64,000 bases of DNA, taken from positions 38,229,336 to 38,293,335 of the forward strand of contig CM065381.1 of NCBI GenBank assembly GCA_033060915.1, written 5' to 3'. The position numbers were made by a program, and so were the translations under genes. This stretch comes from Euryodendron excelsum (taxonomy: Eukaryota; Streptophyta; Magnoliopsida; Ericales; Pentaphylacaceae). Shown here one piece after another: positions 12,948 through 25,700 of the stretch. The stretch's first letter is position 1; each line of letters starts with the position of its first letter. Below the pieces are notes generated by a model. The model saw nothing but the letters and a program-made list of their open reading frames with translations, was not told the origin of the DNA and ran no database searches.

Positions 12948-13434
12948 CTAACCTAAGTTGATGAGTGCTATAAATATTTCTTTCGCTCTTTCTACCATGA
13001 CTTTGTGAATCGGGGATAGGCCTTCATAGTTAGGGACGAACTTGCCTTTGACTTTTTGCTGACTTGAAATTTTCTTTTCAAGAACAAAATCCCGTTCTTT
13101 GAATTGGCGGGGCTTAACTTTCGTGTTGAAGGATCTGGCGATGCATCTTTAGTAGCATTGGGCATGGTAGATGGCTGCCATTCTTTTTTCTTTTAGGAGA
13201 CAAAGTTATTCACGTTAGCTTTTGATCCAGTTTGTTTCAATGAAATGAATTTCCATGACGATTTTTATTTTTACTTTAGACCAAGGAGAATGGCGGTGCC
13301 CCAGCTAAGATTCTGATTGAGCTTCTATATGCCATCAATGCAAAAGATAGCATGCTTGTGCCAATGCTTATGGTTGTCATTTTTCTTGCAAAGGATTCTT
13401 TGGATGCTTTTTATTTTGCTGCTTCTATGGCTTC
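12948..13434 (-). pseudogene. Integrase C-terminal region of a Ty3/gypsy retrotransposon, decayed
   Basis: Minus-strand reading gives EAIEAA, then LMAYRSSIRI-AGAPPFSLV (family form AYRTSIRTSTGATPFSLVYG), then AIYHAQCY-stop-RCIARSFN and KVKPRQFKERDFVLEKK, ending SQQKVKGKFVPNYEG. The order and spacing match the distal core and C-terminal domain of plant Ty3/gypsy integrase, which inserts the cDNA into the genome. At the stop, TAA stands where the family has a CAA Gln codon, and frames change between the blocks. The fragment lies just before the 3' LTR in element sense, as expected. It is a clear pseudogene. Confidence 0.8.
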
Positions 13435-14089
13435 GTTTGCTTGTGAACAGTAGTAGGCTGCCGAATTATGAGGATTGATTTAAAAAGTTTGATGATGTTT
13501 TTCTATTGTGTCGTTGTTGAGGATGTTTTGTTGAGGATGCTTATACTATCTGTAATGATGAAGTTGGGGAGGTCAAGTTTGTAGAGGACGTTTGGAAGTC
13601 TTTAGGATCAGAAGATGCCAAGTGTTGGATACCTCGCAAGTTTTGTTGTTTTGAAAAAAGATTTTAGCATGACAAATAAAGCATTTTATGATCAAGAGTC
13701 ATTTATTTCAAATTAGCCCATCATGTACTTGATATTTACATGATACTTTGATAAGTTAAAGTCAAGGGGTTCCTCCTGTAGGCTTTACAAAGGCCTTCGG
13801 GGTCTGGGAATATTAAAGGTGGTCCAATTTACTAACTTTGTTGCTTGAGGAAGATAAGCTGATATTGAAGGATCAGCGCTTAGGGCTGAGGCATATTTTT
13901 TGTCGAACAAGCTTGATAGTGACTCCTTTGGGATTTGAACTGATTTGGAGGAATGGTAGATTGTTAATTTGCTGTCTACTGCTTAATAGTTGGATTTTGG
14001 GTCGACTCTTTTACTTAGTCTCCTTTGGAAGGGGACAATATCCCATCCTACGAGTATGATATTGACCGTTGAATTGTTGCAAATGAAGA

Positions 14090-14341
14090 TCACCCTATAG
14101 CTGTGCCCCTAATCTTTTCCCCATGTTGAAAGCCTCTACTGTTGCGGTGGTTAGCGACCATGTTCTCAACTGTCGAATGACTGGAATGAGCCGAATCTTT
14201 TTGGGCAGTTGACATGCATTTGAAAGCTTGGAAGTTAGAGGGTTCTGTTGTGGCAATGCATGGGGCTAATAGAACTTTGCAAATCATGAAGTCTTCTTCT
14301 GTATGGATGGTGATTGTCATGACATGGCGTGGAGATAACAT
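14090..14341 (-). pseudogene. Post-protease region of Ogre/Tat polyprotein, fragment
   Basis: An open minus-strand segment of 83 codons contains HTEEDFMICK, then SNFQAFKCMSTAQ, then MVANHRNSRGFQHGEK. This order resembles the stretch after the aspartic protease in Tat/Ogre polyproteins: an EED-x3-C segment, a SFQAFE segment and a G-patch-like M-x7-G-x-x-x-G tail. The glycines of the last part are mostly degenerate. The name rests on recognition of family layout rather than a catalytic motif. Confidence 0.45.
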
Positions 14342-16433
14342 CTTGTAGATAGATGGCCAATTCTTCTTATTCTTCGATATAGGTTTGGCCTCTTCCCATA
14401 ATCAGACTTATCCTTGCACGAGTTTGAATTGGGCGGGATGCTGAAAGTGTTCTATAAGTTAAATTATGCTATTCGACCTAGAAAACAAAAAAGAAAAACA
14501 AAATGCAGTCAGTGTGTGGAGTTGAAGGTTTTGTACGATACATGTCTTATGGAGGTCGCTTCTCTAAGGGAGTCTAGGCATGATGCTGAGTTCATCTTGG
14601 AGGCGGAGGTTTTGCCGCTTATTCAATACAATACCTCTTCAGCATAGGCCAGTTGATGTTTCTTTATTTGGGCAATCCTGCCTCTGTGGACAGAGATAGA
14701 TTTGGGCCTCTCTTGAGATATGGTTCTATGCATGCCATAAATCTTTAGGGTTGAGGAACCTTTAGGAGTTTTGGTAGGTTCAATTAACATGAGATTGGAT
14801 TGCTCCTTTCTCTTTACGATTGATTAAATGAATGAGAATGCAACGACTTGAGTTTCTTGGAACTCTTACCTTGGAATAGATATGGATGCATGAACATAAT
14901 AGAAGTGAACATGTGAGCAGCATGATAACATTAAATGAATGGTTTAGAAGACCCCCTTCTTGTCTTGCTTCTGCCTTCAGTTTTCTTGGCACATGAAGAT
15001 GAGGGGGGGAGGATAGAAGACAAGGAACAAAAGATAAGTTAGCATCTTGATTGAAATTTTTTATGCAATGTATGTCCTAGGGGTGCCACTACTTGAGAGG
15101 GAGACTAAACATAATGCATTTGGCTCACTTCTTGGAGATAGGGGGTTTCCCCTTTATGCAAATAACTTACCATCGAGTGGGAACATATATTCATTCATTC
15201 ACAAGAAGTAAAAGGATACATTGAATTCTGAGTTTAAGATACAAGAGAATCAAAGTACACTTTAATAGGGGGAGGGGAAACATTTTCCTTAGGACTTCTG
15301 CCTATCTATTTTTACATTTGAAATCCTAAACTACTCTTGAGTCTTCAGTTCGCTTTCTTTGAGTTTGATGTTGAGGAGGTCATTAAGAGACCTTGCTATT
15401 TGATTGCCCCATGTCTTCTTGGCAACCTTATCTCCGTGAGCATAAAGGGATTGGGGCCCTTTTTTGTGAAATGATATAAAATGCATGCCAATGAGTCCTT
15501 AGGGTTACATGAGAACCCTTAGGGTTTTGGTAAGTTTTATGTAAGGGAGAGTGATCTTGGCATCACTCTCTATGGGTTGATCATATGCATGAAAATGTAG
15601 TAACTTGAGTTACTTTGGAACTCTTGTCTTGACATGGAATAATAAATGCATGAGCATGTATGCAAAGTGTAGAGAGAGAGAACGTAATTTCAACGTAAAT
15701 ATGCATGCATGAGTATTTATACAACCATTATAACAGCAAGAATTAGACAAGGATAAAGGAAAGTAAACCAGTCGCCCTTTCCTCCATGGTTTTGAAATTG
15801 ACGTGCATGTCTTAAATCCGACAAAGGTTCGGCTATGCATGATTGCTACATGAGCATGAGGTTGAGGGTTTACTAATACTTCCTAAGAAGGCTCGATACC
15901 TAGATTTTCAAACCTAGGCCCACTATCCGAGATGGTGCCATTATAGGTTGGTGATCCGAGCGGGGGAACCATCAAGAGGCTGGCTACGAAACTTACACAA
16001 CATCTTGCCCACAACCAATATACTGTTCCTCCTTCTAACTAGAAGGGACATGTTCAGGTAGAGAATGCAAGTATGCAAATGCTTGTGCGCTTGCAATGTG
16101 TGTGTAAAATTTTGAAAAGCAGAGAAAATGGCCCAACAACTTACATCCATCCTATCCATTCCATTCATACATTTATGGCAATTAATATGGTAAAAAATAA
16201 AAATGTGAACCAAGGTCCACCTTAAAAAATAAAGATGCAAAAAGTCAGTATTTGAGTGATAAACTTAATACAAGATTGAATGTTATTGAAATGCATGCCA
16301 TGACATGTTTTTGAAAACAGCGTTGAAAAGTTTAATTTTGAAAGTTCGAAGTGGATAGAATTGGACAAATTAATCAAAGACTCTAAATGAGTGAGGGGTG
16401 AAAAGACACAATAATGACCTAACCTTCTAAGCT

Positions 16434-16451
16434 TCCTCAGTGGAGTCGCCA
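16434..16451 (-). promoter_or_regulatory. Primer-binding site, tRNA-Arg type, of LTR B
   Basis: The reverse complement reads TGGCGACTCCACTGAGGA, one mismatch from the tRNA-Arg complement and two bases from the LTR B end at 16454. Confidence 0.85.
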
Positions 16452-16453
16452 GC

Positions 16454-19400
16454 TATCGCACTCTGATTTTTCGCACTCGAGGAAAATACGTATAAGTGGA
16501 AAAAACACAGTACTCTCTTGTTAAAGCTCATCCTCGTAGAAGTACAAGTGCAACTAGGTTTGAAATTGAAAATAGATTTAATTAAGGGCTTTCGAAAAAA
16601 GTTTGGAGTCGCCACCTAACTTGATTAAGGTGAGTCAGGTCACCTAAAACTAAGCACAATTCGAAGATTACACTTAAGGTTTTTGAAAATGTTTTGAAAA
16701 CTTCTTCAAGAGAAGGTTTTTAGAAAATAGGTTGTTTGGCAACCTTTGGAAAGATTTATGCCCTTTTGAAAATAATTCCATTTTGGTCTTTGAAAATAGT
16801 GATTCTAGGTTCAGAGGTTGGTTATATGTAAGGAATATATCCTAGGATCATCACTTTACCCCGCCCTTGCAATACCTACATGTCTATTCACTCTAGATTC
16901 ACTCATTAGAATTTTCGATTAACAAATGTCCAATTATATCCACTTTAAAAAGAATTTTGGAAAAGAAGCATGATATGATGCATGATATGCAAGTGCAAGG
17001 AAAATATTTGATTTTGAAAATAGATTTAAAAATGAAGATTTGACTTTGAAAATAGATTTAAAAAGAATATTTGAAGTTTGAAAGAAGGTTTTAGAAATTG
17101 GAGATTTAAAAATAGCTTTTAGAATTAGAAACTTGAAATAGATTATAGAATTAGGAATCTGGTCAGTTGTAGTTGGGATAAGAGTCCGAATGAGAATAAA
17201 CACTTTAGGATTTTTGAAAAGATTTGATTTGAAAAAAGTTTAATTTAAACTTTGAATAGAAGATTGAAATTGAAAACTTTGATTTAAAATTAAACTTGGA
17301 ATTGAAATTGAACTTGAGGAGTTAAAATTGATTTTAATTTGAAAAGATTGAACTTGCAAGAGGAACTTGGACTCAATTTGGAAAAGAAAGAGTTGAGTTT
17401 TGAAAACATTTTGACTTAGATTGAAATTGAAAAACCATCTTGGTTTGGAAATGAGTTTTAGAAAAGAGTTAGAGCTTCCTAACTTAGGATTAAGGTTGAA
17501 CTAGGGTTTAGGTATCTTATGGTTTAGGTAACTAAGGTTGGAGCATATACTTGAAATAGGAATTTTTTATTTAGACTTGAGAGGTTTGATTTTAGAAAAT
17601 TGGATTTAGGAGAGCTTCGAATTTGGAAAGGCTCAAATTAGGAAAGTAAGATTTAAGAAAGATGTGGAAAAAGATTTGATTTGATTGAGAAACACTTGAC
17701 TTAGAATGGTTGGAAAGATTTGATTTTGATTATTTGATTTGAAAGAGTTTAAAAAGCTAAGGTCTAGGAAAGATTAGATTTTAGAAATCTTTGAATTTAG
17801 GAAGGTTTCAAAATAGGAAAGTGCCAATTTAGGAAAGTTTTCAAATTAGGTAAGATTTGAATTTAAGAACGTTTCATTTTAAGAAAGTTTTGATTTCAAA
17901 AAGATTTCAATTAGGGAAAATTTTGAATTTAGAAAGATTTAAACTTTGGAAAGATTTAGAATTTAAAAATATTTTGAAAAGTTGAGATTTGGAAAGGTTC
18001 AAAATTAAGGAAGATTTGATTCCTATTTTCTAAAGTAGAAGATTAGATTTTATTTCCAAAAATAGGTGATGGTTTCTAAAATTGGAGGATTTGATTTAGT
18101 TTCCTAAATTGAAAGATTTGATTTTGACATGGAATTGGGAAGGTTGAGTTTTGAAAATCTTGGATTTGGACATCTATGATTTGGTAGAAAATAAGTTTTG
18201 GAGACCCATGATTTGATGTAAAAAATAAAGGTTTTGTAAATCTATGATTTGAAGTAAAAGAGGAAGTCATGTTCTAAAAAAGAGAACTACGGTTTCTTAA
18301 TCATAGATTCTAGGGCTTGATTTGAACTCTAAGAAAAAGAGTTTTTGAAAAATGGATCTTTGAAAAGAGTTTCTAGGAAAGAGATTTTTGAAAGGGAGCT
18401 TTTAGAAAGTATAGTTTTGAAGAGAGTTTTTAAAAGGAACTTTAAAAAGTAATTTGACAAAGGGCTTGAATATAGACTTTTGAAATCTTTTAAATGTCTT
18501 ACTTTCCTAAAACGATTCTAACCATGAAAAGATTAGAACCATTCTAACTTGGTGGTTTTGAAAACAACATGGATTTAAAATATGGACCATAATGACCACT
18601 TTGAATATCACACTTTCCTAAAACAAACCTAACCATAGAATGGCTAGAATCATTTTAAGATTGTGATTTTGATGAAAAATAATTTAGGGTTTACACCTAA
18701 AATATGGACCTTGATAGTCACAATGAATATAACACTTTCCTAAAATAACCCTAATCATGGAATGGCTAGAATCACTTTAAGATTGTGATTTTGAAAACAT
18801 GTTTGAAAAAGAAGATTTTGAATGTAAGTTTTGAAAGAAAGTTTTGATGCAAGTTTGAAAACAATTTTGAAAACGAGTTCAAATAGATGTATGAATATGA
18901 TATGCATAATGCAAAAAGGGTTGTGAAAATATAAGATTAGGCTTCACCACAAAATCAAGGGGGCCGAACCCACACCATCAAGGGTCGAATTTGAAGAAAG
19001 TCTCCGACACAGTGACCTTCAACAATTTTTCCTAGTCATAAATCGGAGAGTCCCTTATTTCAAGCATACGAGAAAGGGAGGTAGAAGATGAAGATTAAAA
19101 TAGAAGAAAACCGAAGTGGGTTAGGAGGAAGAAGAGAGAGGGGAGAATTACATAAACGTAAATTGAAAGCCTACCTTGTCTTCTTTTTGCTTTGCTTGCT
19201 TTATTTGCTTTGCTTTACTTAAACTTGAGAACCTTGAAATTGTAGCACCTTGAGTCTTCAATAGAGGCTTTGGAGGTTTGTGTTTGACTGTATAGACTGT
19301 ATAGATGTTAGAGTTTAAGTGTATAGAGGCTAGGGTTTGAAGAGGCAAGAGAGGGCTAGGGTTTGGAGAGGCTTCAAGCTCTGAATTTCAAAAAAATAGA

Positions 19401-21099
19401 GTTTTTGGATTGAGTTTGCGGACCTTTTTCATGCAGGGGGAGGGTCTGTATTTATAGACACAAAATAGCTTGGCGCCTGTTGTAGTGGGGCTAGGGCAAA
19501 AAATCCACTAGTGCCACTAGGAGTGGCCCCAGGCCAATTTTTTGCGCCAACCACTTAAGAAAGTTTTAAAGTAGTAAAAAACGTATCTTTCGACCCTTGA
19601 TACGTAAGGCAAAATATTTGGGCACTTGAACTAGTGACTACCATGCAATTTATGGCTTAGCTCCACTAAGAGTGACTCTGAAAAGTCCAAGAATGATCCG
19701 GAAGGTTCTGAGTCACCAGACTTGGCCAGGAATGGATGAGAAACCTCGAGAGAGTGTCTCGGAGGTATCTAGCTTTAGAAGTAATGCCAGATTGCTTGAA
19801 AGGTTAACTGGCCCGCTAGGGGCAAAACGGTCAATTGAACCAAAACAATGCCGAAATGGACTCGGAGTGACTCGTGCGAAGGCTTGAAGGTTACAAACAC
19901 TATTAAGAGTGTTCCAAAGGGTTACCGATTTAATACCCAGAGCCGGTATGGTTAGCAAAGGCGACCGACCCACTAGGGGTAAAACAATCATTTTGCATCG
20001 AGTTTGCCGGAATAGATTCGGAATGATGCGAAAAAGTGTTAGAAGGTTAGTAATACTATTAGAAGCATCCTTGGGAGATTACCGGTTTGGTACCCAAAGT
20101 TGGTGTGGTTTCCAAAGGCAATCGGATGCCTAGGGGCAAAATGGTCATTTTAACCAAATGGTCTTGGAATTGGTCCGGAACTGACTGGAAGGTACTTGAA
20201 CATGCTAGATTGTCTTCGAGATAATCTTGAAAGGGTGGACTCACCGCTCTAAGGACTTAGGTACTTTCTCGAGAAACGTGCTAAAAAAGGCCCAAGGGGC
20301 AGTTTGGTCATTTTTCATCGGAGTGGGCTAGCAGGCACTAGTGTTGACCTAGGTTTTGAGTGTTTCCATCACTCTGATGGTGTGTGACAAGTTGGTTTTC
20401 AAAGGCATCTCGTCCTTTGGTAAACGTGTCAAGGCCAAGAGGCAGTTTGGTCCCGTGATACAGGGGGTTTGTTGGTAATTCCCAATGTTGGTAATTCCTG
20501 TGATACACTCTGACGGTTGTGATGTTTGCGAGTGTTTCCACCACTCTGACGGTGTGCGTTCATTCTAGAGACTGCCTAATCTCAGAAAATTACTGGATGG
20601 ACTTACCGTTTGAGGAATTAACTTTCTCAAAAGACATGATGTATAATGGACATTCTACATTGGCAAGCTAGTATGTGCCAAAAGTGAACCGTTTTACCAT
20701 CTCGGGGACTTGGTTTCTGTTCGAGTCGACAGGTTTGAAGGGACTTACCGTTCCGAGGTGTTTTCTCGATAAACGTGCCGGACTAGATGAACTCACCATT
20801 TGAGGGATCAACTTTCTTAAAAGATATGCCAGATTGAATTTTATTGGTCTGGATTGAAATTGAGATTGAAATAGGGACTTACCGTCTCTGTGAAGACGTG
20901 CCAACCAGAATTAGACCGAACAATGCCCCAAGGGCATTTTGATCATTTTGCCTCTATTGGGCTCGGCGAGCCCGCGAAACAATTGATTGACTAGATTGAG
21001 TTTAGAAAACTGGTTTGGACTTGAATGTGTTTGTGTAGGTTTGAATGTGTGTTTGGTCGGATCAGAGATTACCGAGCGGGCAAAATTGAGATGCTTACA
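16454..21099 (-). mobile_element. Ogre/Tat-type LTR B, complete, 4.65 kb
   Basis: The left end is TATCGCACTCTG (decayed TGTCGCGCCCAG) and the right end is ATGCTTACA (TGTAAGCAT in element sense). It has the same internal order as LTR A and LTR C: palindromic U3 repeats (20350-20560), 157-bp periodic GGGGCAAAA boxes (19800-20150), TATA (19448-19457) and a purine-biased tract (16950-18480). It is flanked by a PBS on the left and a polypurine tract on the right, so internal sequence abuts it on both sides. Confidence 0.88.
19448..19457 (-). promoter_or_regulatory. TATA box of LTR B
   Basis: The reverse complement contains CTATAAATACAGA. The position is equivalent to the boxes in LTRs A, C and F. 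Confidence 0.65.
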
Positions 21100-21116
21100 A
21101 CAGTCCCCATCTTCGT
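21100..21116 (-). promoter_or_regulatory. Polypurine tract of an Ogre-type element
   Basis: In element sense the bases just before the LTR start read CGAAGATGGGGACTGT, directly followed by TGTAAGC. This is the expected place and composition for plus-strand priming. It shows that LTR B once acted as a 3' LTR of an element extending to the right. Confidence 0.7.
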
Positions 21117-21507
21117 CCTGATGGTAGGCTTGTAACAAACTTTTATATCTATTGTTGTATTAATCTTTGGACGAGCACATGGGCTATAAAAGGCAAAGTA
21201 GGCCATTTTAGCAAATATAAAGAGATAGATAGAATAGTTTTAGTGAGAAAGTCTTAAATTCAAAGTTCATTATAATTTTCCTTCAATTGCATTTTCTTTT
21301 ACTTTTCTCATAACCAAACACTAGAATTTCGTACAATCAATGTTAGTTCTACACTTCTTTATACTTTCTATTATGGAATCAAGTAGCTAATCATCAACTT
21401 GGATGCAATTGTGAAGATACACTAAGGATCTTCAATGATTTCAATAGAGATAATTAAATTTCAATGATCTATCTTATGATTTTTCTAATTGATCTTAATT
21501 GAGTTTG
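21117..21507. repeat. Sequence interrupted by the solo LTR, left side
   Basis: AT-rich, no gene. It continues on the other side of the solo LTR at 26615. The right-hand continuation has the look of old retroelement leader sequence (for example the region around 27050-27130), but the identity is uncertain. Confidence 0.35.
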
Positions 21508-21512
21508 GATTA
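21508..21512. repeat. Target-site duplication GATTA, left
   Basis: Identical to 26610-26614 on the other side of the solo LTR. A length of 5 bp is standard for LTR retrotransposons. Confidence 0.9.
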
Positions 21513-24500
21513 TGTCGTGCCCAGATTTTTCGCACTCGAGGAATACTCACCCAAGCGGGAAAAATGTTGTACTCTCTCGTTAGAACTCACCCTTCTAGAA
21601 GAATGAGTGCGACTAGGTTTGAATTGAAAACAGGTTTGAATAAAGGGCTTTTGAAAAAGATTCGGAGTCGCCACCTAACTTGATTAAGGTGAGTTAAGTC
21701 ACCTAAAAACTAAGCATAATCCGAAGACTACACTTAGGGTTTTTGAAAAACGATTTTGAAAATATCTCCTCAAGAGAGGGTTTTTAGGAAAACAGGTTGT
21801 TTGGCAACCTTTGGAAAACATTTAGCCCTTTTTAGAAAAATAACTCCTTTTTGGTCTTTGAAAACAGTGATCTAGGTTCGGAGGTTGGTTACGTGTAGGG
21901 AAGACGCACTAAGCTATCACCCTACCCCGCCCTTTCGGTACCTACATGTCAATCTACCCTAGATTCACCTATGAGAGTCTTTAATTAACATATGTTCAAT
22001 CCTATTCACTTTGAAAAATAATGTTTGAAAAATATGATGCATGAGATGCAAGTGCAAAATAAGAGAATTAGAAAATAGATTTGGAAAGAGATAGATTTGA
22101 TAGATTTGAAGAAATAGAATTGAAATTGGAAAGTTTGAAAATTGAAAATAGAAGTTTGAAAATAGAAATTTTGAAATTGGAATTTGAAAATTGATTGGAA
22201 TTTGAAATTTGGAAAGATTTTGGAAACCGCACCCATGAGGATGGAATTGAAAGTTTGAAAAGTATTGTGATCGCACCTATGAAGGTTGCCTACGTATCCC
22301 TTTGGGGGAATCAGGTCAGTCGTAGTTCGGACCGGAGTCTGATTGAAAATAGAAGGTTGGATTGAAGAAAGAAATTGAATTGGACATTGAATTTGATTTG
22401 AAATTAGAAAGGAGATTTGAAATTGGAATGGAGAGGATTGGACTTGCTTTGGAAAGATTGATTTTGGAAAGGCTTGGTTTTGGGAAGAAGGAGGTTTAGG
22501 AAACCTAGACTTGAGATTAAGAAAGATTGGGTTGGAATGTTGAATTTGGAAGATTTGGAAACTTGGAATTTAGGAAAGATTTGGATTAGGAAAGTTTCAC
22601 TTTTGAAAAGTTTTGAATTAGGAAAAGTTTAGGTTTAAGAAAGTTTCAACTTAGGAAAGTGTTGTTTTAGGAAAGTTTGAAATTAGGAAAGTTTGGAATT
22701 TAAGAAAGTTTCGAAATTGGAAAGTTTTGAAAATTGGAAAGTTTTGAAAATTGGAAGTTTTGAAATAGGGAAGTTTTGAGAGTAGGAAAGTTTTGAAATA
22801 GGGAAGTTTTGAAAATAGGAAAGTTTTGAATTTGGAAAGATGTTGAAGTTTTGGAAAGATTTAGAATTTAGAAAGCTTGGAAGTTTAGAAAGATTTAACT
22901 TAAGAAAGTTTCAAATTTAGAAAGTTTTGAATTTAGGAAACTTTGGATTTGAAAAGATTTGAAATGTGGAAAGTTTAGGATTTAGAAAGTTTTAGAGTTT
23001 AGAATGATTTAAGATTTTAGAAAGTCTTGAAATTAAGAAAGGTTTGAATTTAGGAAAGGTTTAAAAGCTTGAATTTAGAAAGCTAAGATTTGGAAAGGGG
23101 GTTGAATTAGGAAAAGGGTTGGATTAGGAAAGATTTTTATGTTCAAGTTTTGGAAACTTAAGACTTAGGAAAATGGAAGATGAGGAATGATTTGAATTAA
23201 GAAAGAGTTGGATTTTAAAATTTAAGGAGAGGTTTAAAGTTTAAACTTAGGAAACTTATGGTTTAGGAAGGTAGGAAATTAGGAAGGTTTGGATTAGGAA
23301 GGGATTGGATTTGGTTTCTAAAAGAGAAAGGTTGGATTTTATTTCCAAAAACAGAGGACGGGATCTAGTTTCCTAAACGAGGAGATTGGATTTAGGAAGG
23401 ATTTGAAAAGGGAGATTCTAGAAACCCTAGTTTTGGAAGTGTGAAATTTTAACGTAGAAAAGAGGTTTTGGAAACATGTATAGTTCGGATATGAAAACAA
23501 GAGGTTTTGGAAACCTAGGTTTGGGGCAAAGTTTGAAAATCATGTTTTTGGAAAGAAAATTAGGGTTTCCTAATTGTGGGCTCTAAGGCTTGATTTGGGC
23601 TGTAAGAAAAAGGAATTTTTAGAAAGTGCGTTTTTAGAAACGAAGGTTTTGGAAGGAAAACCTAGAGGGGAATTTCTAGAAGAAAGATTTTAGAAAAGAG
23701 AGTTTTTGGAAAGATTTTTAGGAGAGATTTTTTTTAGGAAAGTGAATCTAGGGAGTGATTTTAGAAAGTGAATTTTGAGGAAAAGATTTTGGAGAGGAGT
23801 TGAAAAAGAGAGTTTTGAAAAATAGATTTTGGAAGGGAGTTTTTGAAAACAATTTTGGAGAGGAGAGTTTTAGGAAAGTATGTTGAAAAAAAGATTTTTA
23901 GGAAGAGATTTTTGAAAGAGAGAGTTTTTAGAAGGATTAAAAACATCTCACTTTCCTAAAGCAATTCTAGCCATAAGAGGACTAGAACCACTTTAAGAAA
24001 GTGGTTTTGAAAACAAGGTTTGAAAATATAGACCAAAAGGCCACTTTTAATATAACACTTTCCTAAAGCAACCCTAGCCATGGAAATGCTAGAATCACCC
24101 TAGAATTGTGGTTTTGAAAACAAGTTTTTTTGAAAAAGAGATTTGGATGCAATTTTGAAAACAAGTTTAAAAACGTTTTGAAAAACAACTTTGAAAACGG
24201 TTTTTGGAAGATGCAAGACTATGATATGCACAATGCAATTTGGGGGTCGTGAACATACAAGGCTAAGGCTTCAGCACATAATCAAGGGGGCCGGACCCAC
24301 GTGGTCTCTGGTTAGACTAGAAGAAAGCCCCCGACACGGTGACTCTCCAATAGTCCAATCCTACACATGGACCGGGAATCCCCTTGTTTCAAGCATGCAA
24401 AGAAAGGGCGGGAAAGAGATAGGGGATTAAAATAGAGAAAACTCAAGTGGGTTGGAGAGAGAAGAGAGAGGGGGGAAGTGCGGAAATTTAAATAGGGAGC

Positions 24501-24820
24501 CTACCGTATGTCTTGTTTATTTTACGCGTCGTGCTATCTTTGGTCTTCGATCTTTGTCTTGATCTTCACCTTCAGTCTTCAAGAGTTGTCTTCAAGCTTT
24601 AGATGGCAGCTCTTCAAGTCTTTGAAGGTGGGTTGAAGGCTAGTGTATGAGTGTATAGAGGTGTATAAGGATATATAGGAGGCTAGGGTTTAGTGTAGGG
24701 TGGCTAGGGATTGGGAAAACCTAGGGAGGCTAGGGTTTAGGGAGTGCTCGAGCTCTGTATATCGAATTGTGTGATTTCTAGGTTAAATTTGCAGACCCCT
24801 TTCACATTGAACGAGGCTCT

Positions 24821-24830
24821 GTATTTATAG
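24821..24830 (-). promoter_or_regulatory. TATA box of solo LTR C
   Basis: The reverse complement reads CTATAAATAC followed by AGAGCC. It lies at the same place relative to the GGCGCC palindromes as in the other LTRs. The LTR has no internal region, so any transcription would run into the flanking DNA toward 21500. Confidence 0.65.
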
Positions 24831-25185
24831 AAGTTGGACAAGCCTCGCGCCTGTTGCAGTGGCGCCATGGCAAAATTTACACTGGCGCCACTAGGAGTGG
24901 CGCCATGCCATTTTTTTGGCTTGGCGCCGCTACTAGTGGCTCCAGCCAATTAGGAAAGATTTAAGGTCAGCAAGCAACGTATCTTTGACTAGATTTGGGC
25001 GCCTGTACTAGTGACTACCATGTAAACTTTAGCCTGGCTTCACTAGGAGTGACTCCAGAAAGTCCAGGAATGATTTGAAGGAGCCGGGAATGACCCGGAA
25101 GGCCGGAAGGGAGCAGGAACACTTAAAAAAGTGTCCTGGAGGTATTTGACTTGGAAAGTGAGGATAAGGTGGGTCGGAAAGGTTG

Positions 25186-25700
25186 ACCGAGCCTTTAGAG
25201 GCAAAACGGTCAATCGGGCCGGAAAACTGCCGGGGCGAACCCGGATTATCCCAGAAAAATACTTGGGATCTAGAAACATTATTTAGAATGTTCCCAGAGG
25301 TTTCCGGTTTGATTCTCAGAGCTGGCGTGGTCGGAAAAGGAGACCGGCCCACTAGGGGCAAAACGGTCATTTTGTACCGGGTTTGCCGGAACTGACTCGG
25401 AATGATCCGAAAAGGTAAAGGAAGGTTGAGAATACTCTAAAAAGTATTCTCGGGACATTACCGGTTTGATACCCAAAGCCGGTGTGGTCAAAGAAGGAGA
25501 CCGGCCCTCTAGGGGCAAAACGGTCATTTTGTACTGGGTTGGTCGGAACTGACTCGGAATGATTCGGAAAGATAAAGGAAGGTTGAGAATACTCTAAAAA
25601 GTATTCTCGGGACATTACCGGTTTGATACCTAGAGCCGGTGTGGTTCCCGGGGCGTTCGGATGCCTAGGGGCAAAATGGTCATCTTGACCGGAAAGTCTC
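25186..25700 (-). repeat. Tandem array of period about 157 bp in LTR C
   Basis: GGGGCAAAACGGTCA-like boxes recur at about 25198, 25354, 25511 and 25668. The two central units (25342-25498 and 25499-25655) are nearly identical. Less similar units occupy the same place in LTRs A, B, E and F. Confidence 0.8.

Larger units (their letters stand above)
12478..16433 (-). mobile_element. Deleted internal region of an Ogre/Tat element between LTR B and LTR A
   Basis: In element order (right to left) it has a PBS at 16451-16434, a non-coding leader collinear with 1768-3100, decayed gag-leader sequence, a post-protease segment (14341-14090), and integrase remains (13434-12948). It then reaches the start of LTR A. 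At about 3.96 kb it is far shorter than an autonomous Ogre interior, so most of gag-pol has gone. The leader block with AAGTTCCAAGTAACTCAAG-like sequence occurs twice (near 15600 and near 14860), an internal duplication. Confidence 0.75.

Noticed and set aside
14414..14647. 77-codon + strand frame with a CSQC motif
   Set aside because: It runs against the direction of the retroelement interior in which it lies and matches no family I know.
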